Assembly: GCA_023475455.1 (NCBI GenBank)
Contig: JAMCVR010000096.1
Span: forward strand, 1-17,500
From: Thermoplasmatota archaeon
GTDB lineage: Bacteria > Pseudomonadota > Gammaproteobacteria > Burkholderiales > Thiobacillaceae
Reading direction: 5' to 3'
DNA: 17,500 nt
The position numbers and the translations under genes were made by a program. Numbering within the stretch: the first letter of the stretch is position 1; the number at the start of each line of letters is the position of its first letter. This document shows positions 17,482 to 17,500 of this stretch, one piece after another. The notes under the pieces are model-generated. The model was not told the origin of the DNA, made no database searches, and saw only the letters and a list, made by a program, of their open reading frames with translations.

Positions 17482-17500
17482 TGCCGGACAGCGGGAAATC
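17482..17500 (-). repeat. 19-bp exact direct repeat, copy upstream of nuoC at window edge
   Basis: This is identical to 16994-17012 and runs to the last base of the window, so the true repeat may be longer. It begins 5 nt upstream of the first visible nuoC start codon. Chance identity over 19 bases is unlikely, so this may be the edge of a duplicated nuoC segment. Confidence 0.9.

Overview
The window is a GC-rich stretch of a bacterial chromosome. Gene order and protein sequences point to a betaproteobacterium, possibly a Thiobacillus/Nitrosomonadales-like one. That placement is inference from three things: the nuoC-to-nuoN order with separate nuoC and nuoD, a DUF2818 gene directly after nuoN, and a NuoG that lacks the N7-cluster cysteines. 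No rRNA or tRNA gene is visible to fix the taxonomy.

The left part (1-3325, plus strand) is a compact three-gene group joined by 4-base start/stop overlaps: the 3' end of a VapC-like PIN-domain toxin gene, mutS, and a small AF1514-family gene. The mutS gene is the striking item. It carries a perfect 210-bp in-frame tandem duplication (1865-2284, flanked by a 13-bp direct repeat) that inserts 70 extra residues just before the Walker A motif.

The rest (3322-17500, minus strand) is most of a complex I (NADH:quinone oxidoreductase) operon. In transcription order it runs nuoC, D, E, F, G, H, I, J, K, L, M, N, then a DUF2818 membrane protein and an S4-domain RNA-binding protein. nuoA and nuoB would lie beyond the right edge. 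NuoE, F and G form the NADH-oxidising arm. NuoC, D and I carry electrons towards quinone. NuoH, J, K, L, M and N are the membrane proton-pumping arm. Most genes are 1 to 9 nt apart or overlap. The exceptions are a 189-nt nuoI-nuoJ spacer full of palindromes and a 55-nt nuoN-DUF2818 gap with a hairpin. The S4 gene ends convergently with the AF1514 gene, with a 4-bp overlap.

No novel multi-gene system is evident. The points deserving a second look are the mutS duplication, a 19-bp exact repeat linking the right edge to the interior of nuoC (possibly another duplication junction), and the repeat-filled nuoI-nuoJ spacer, which occupies the place where the nuoJ ribosome-binding site should be.
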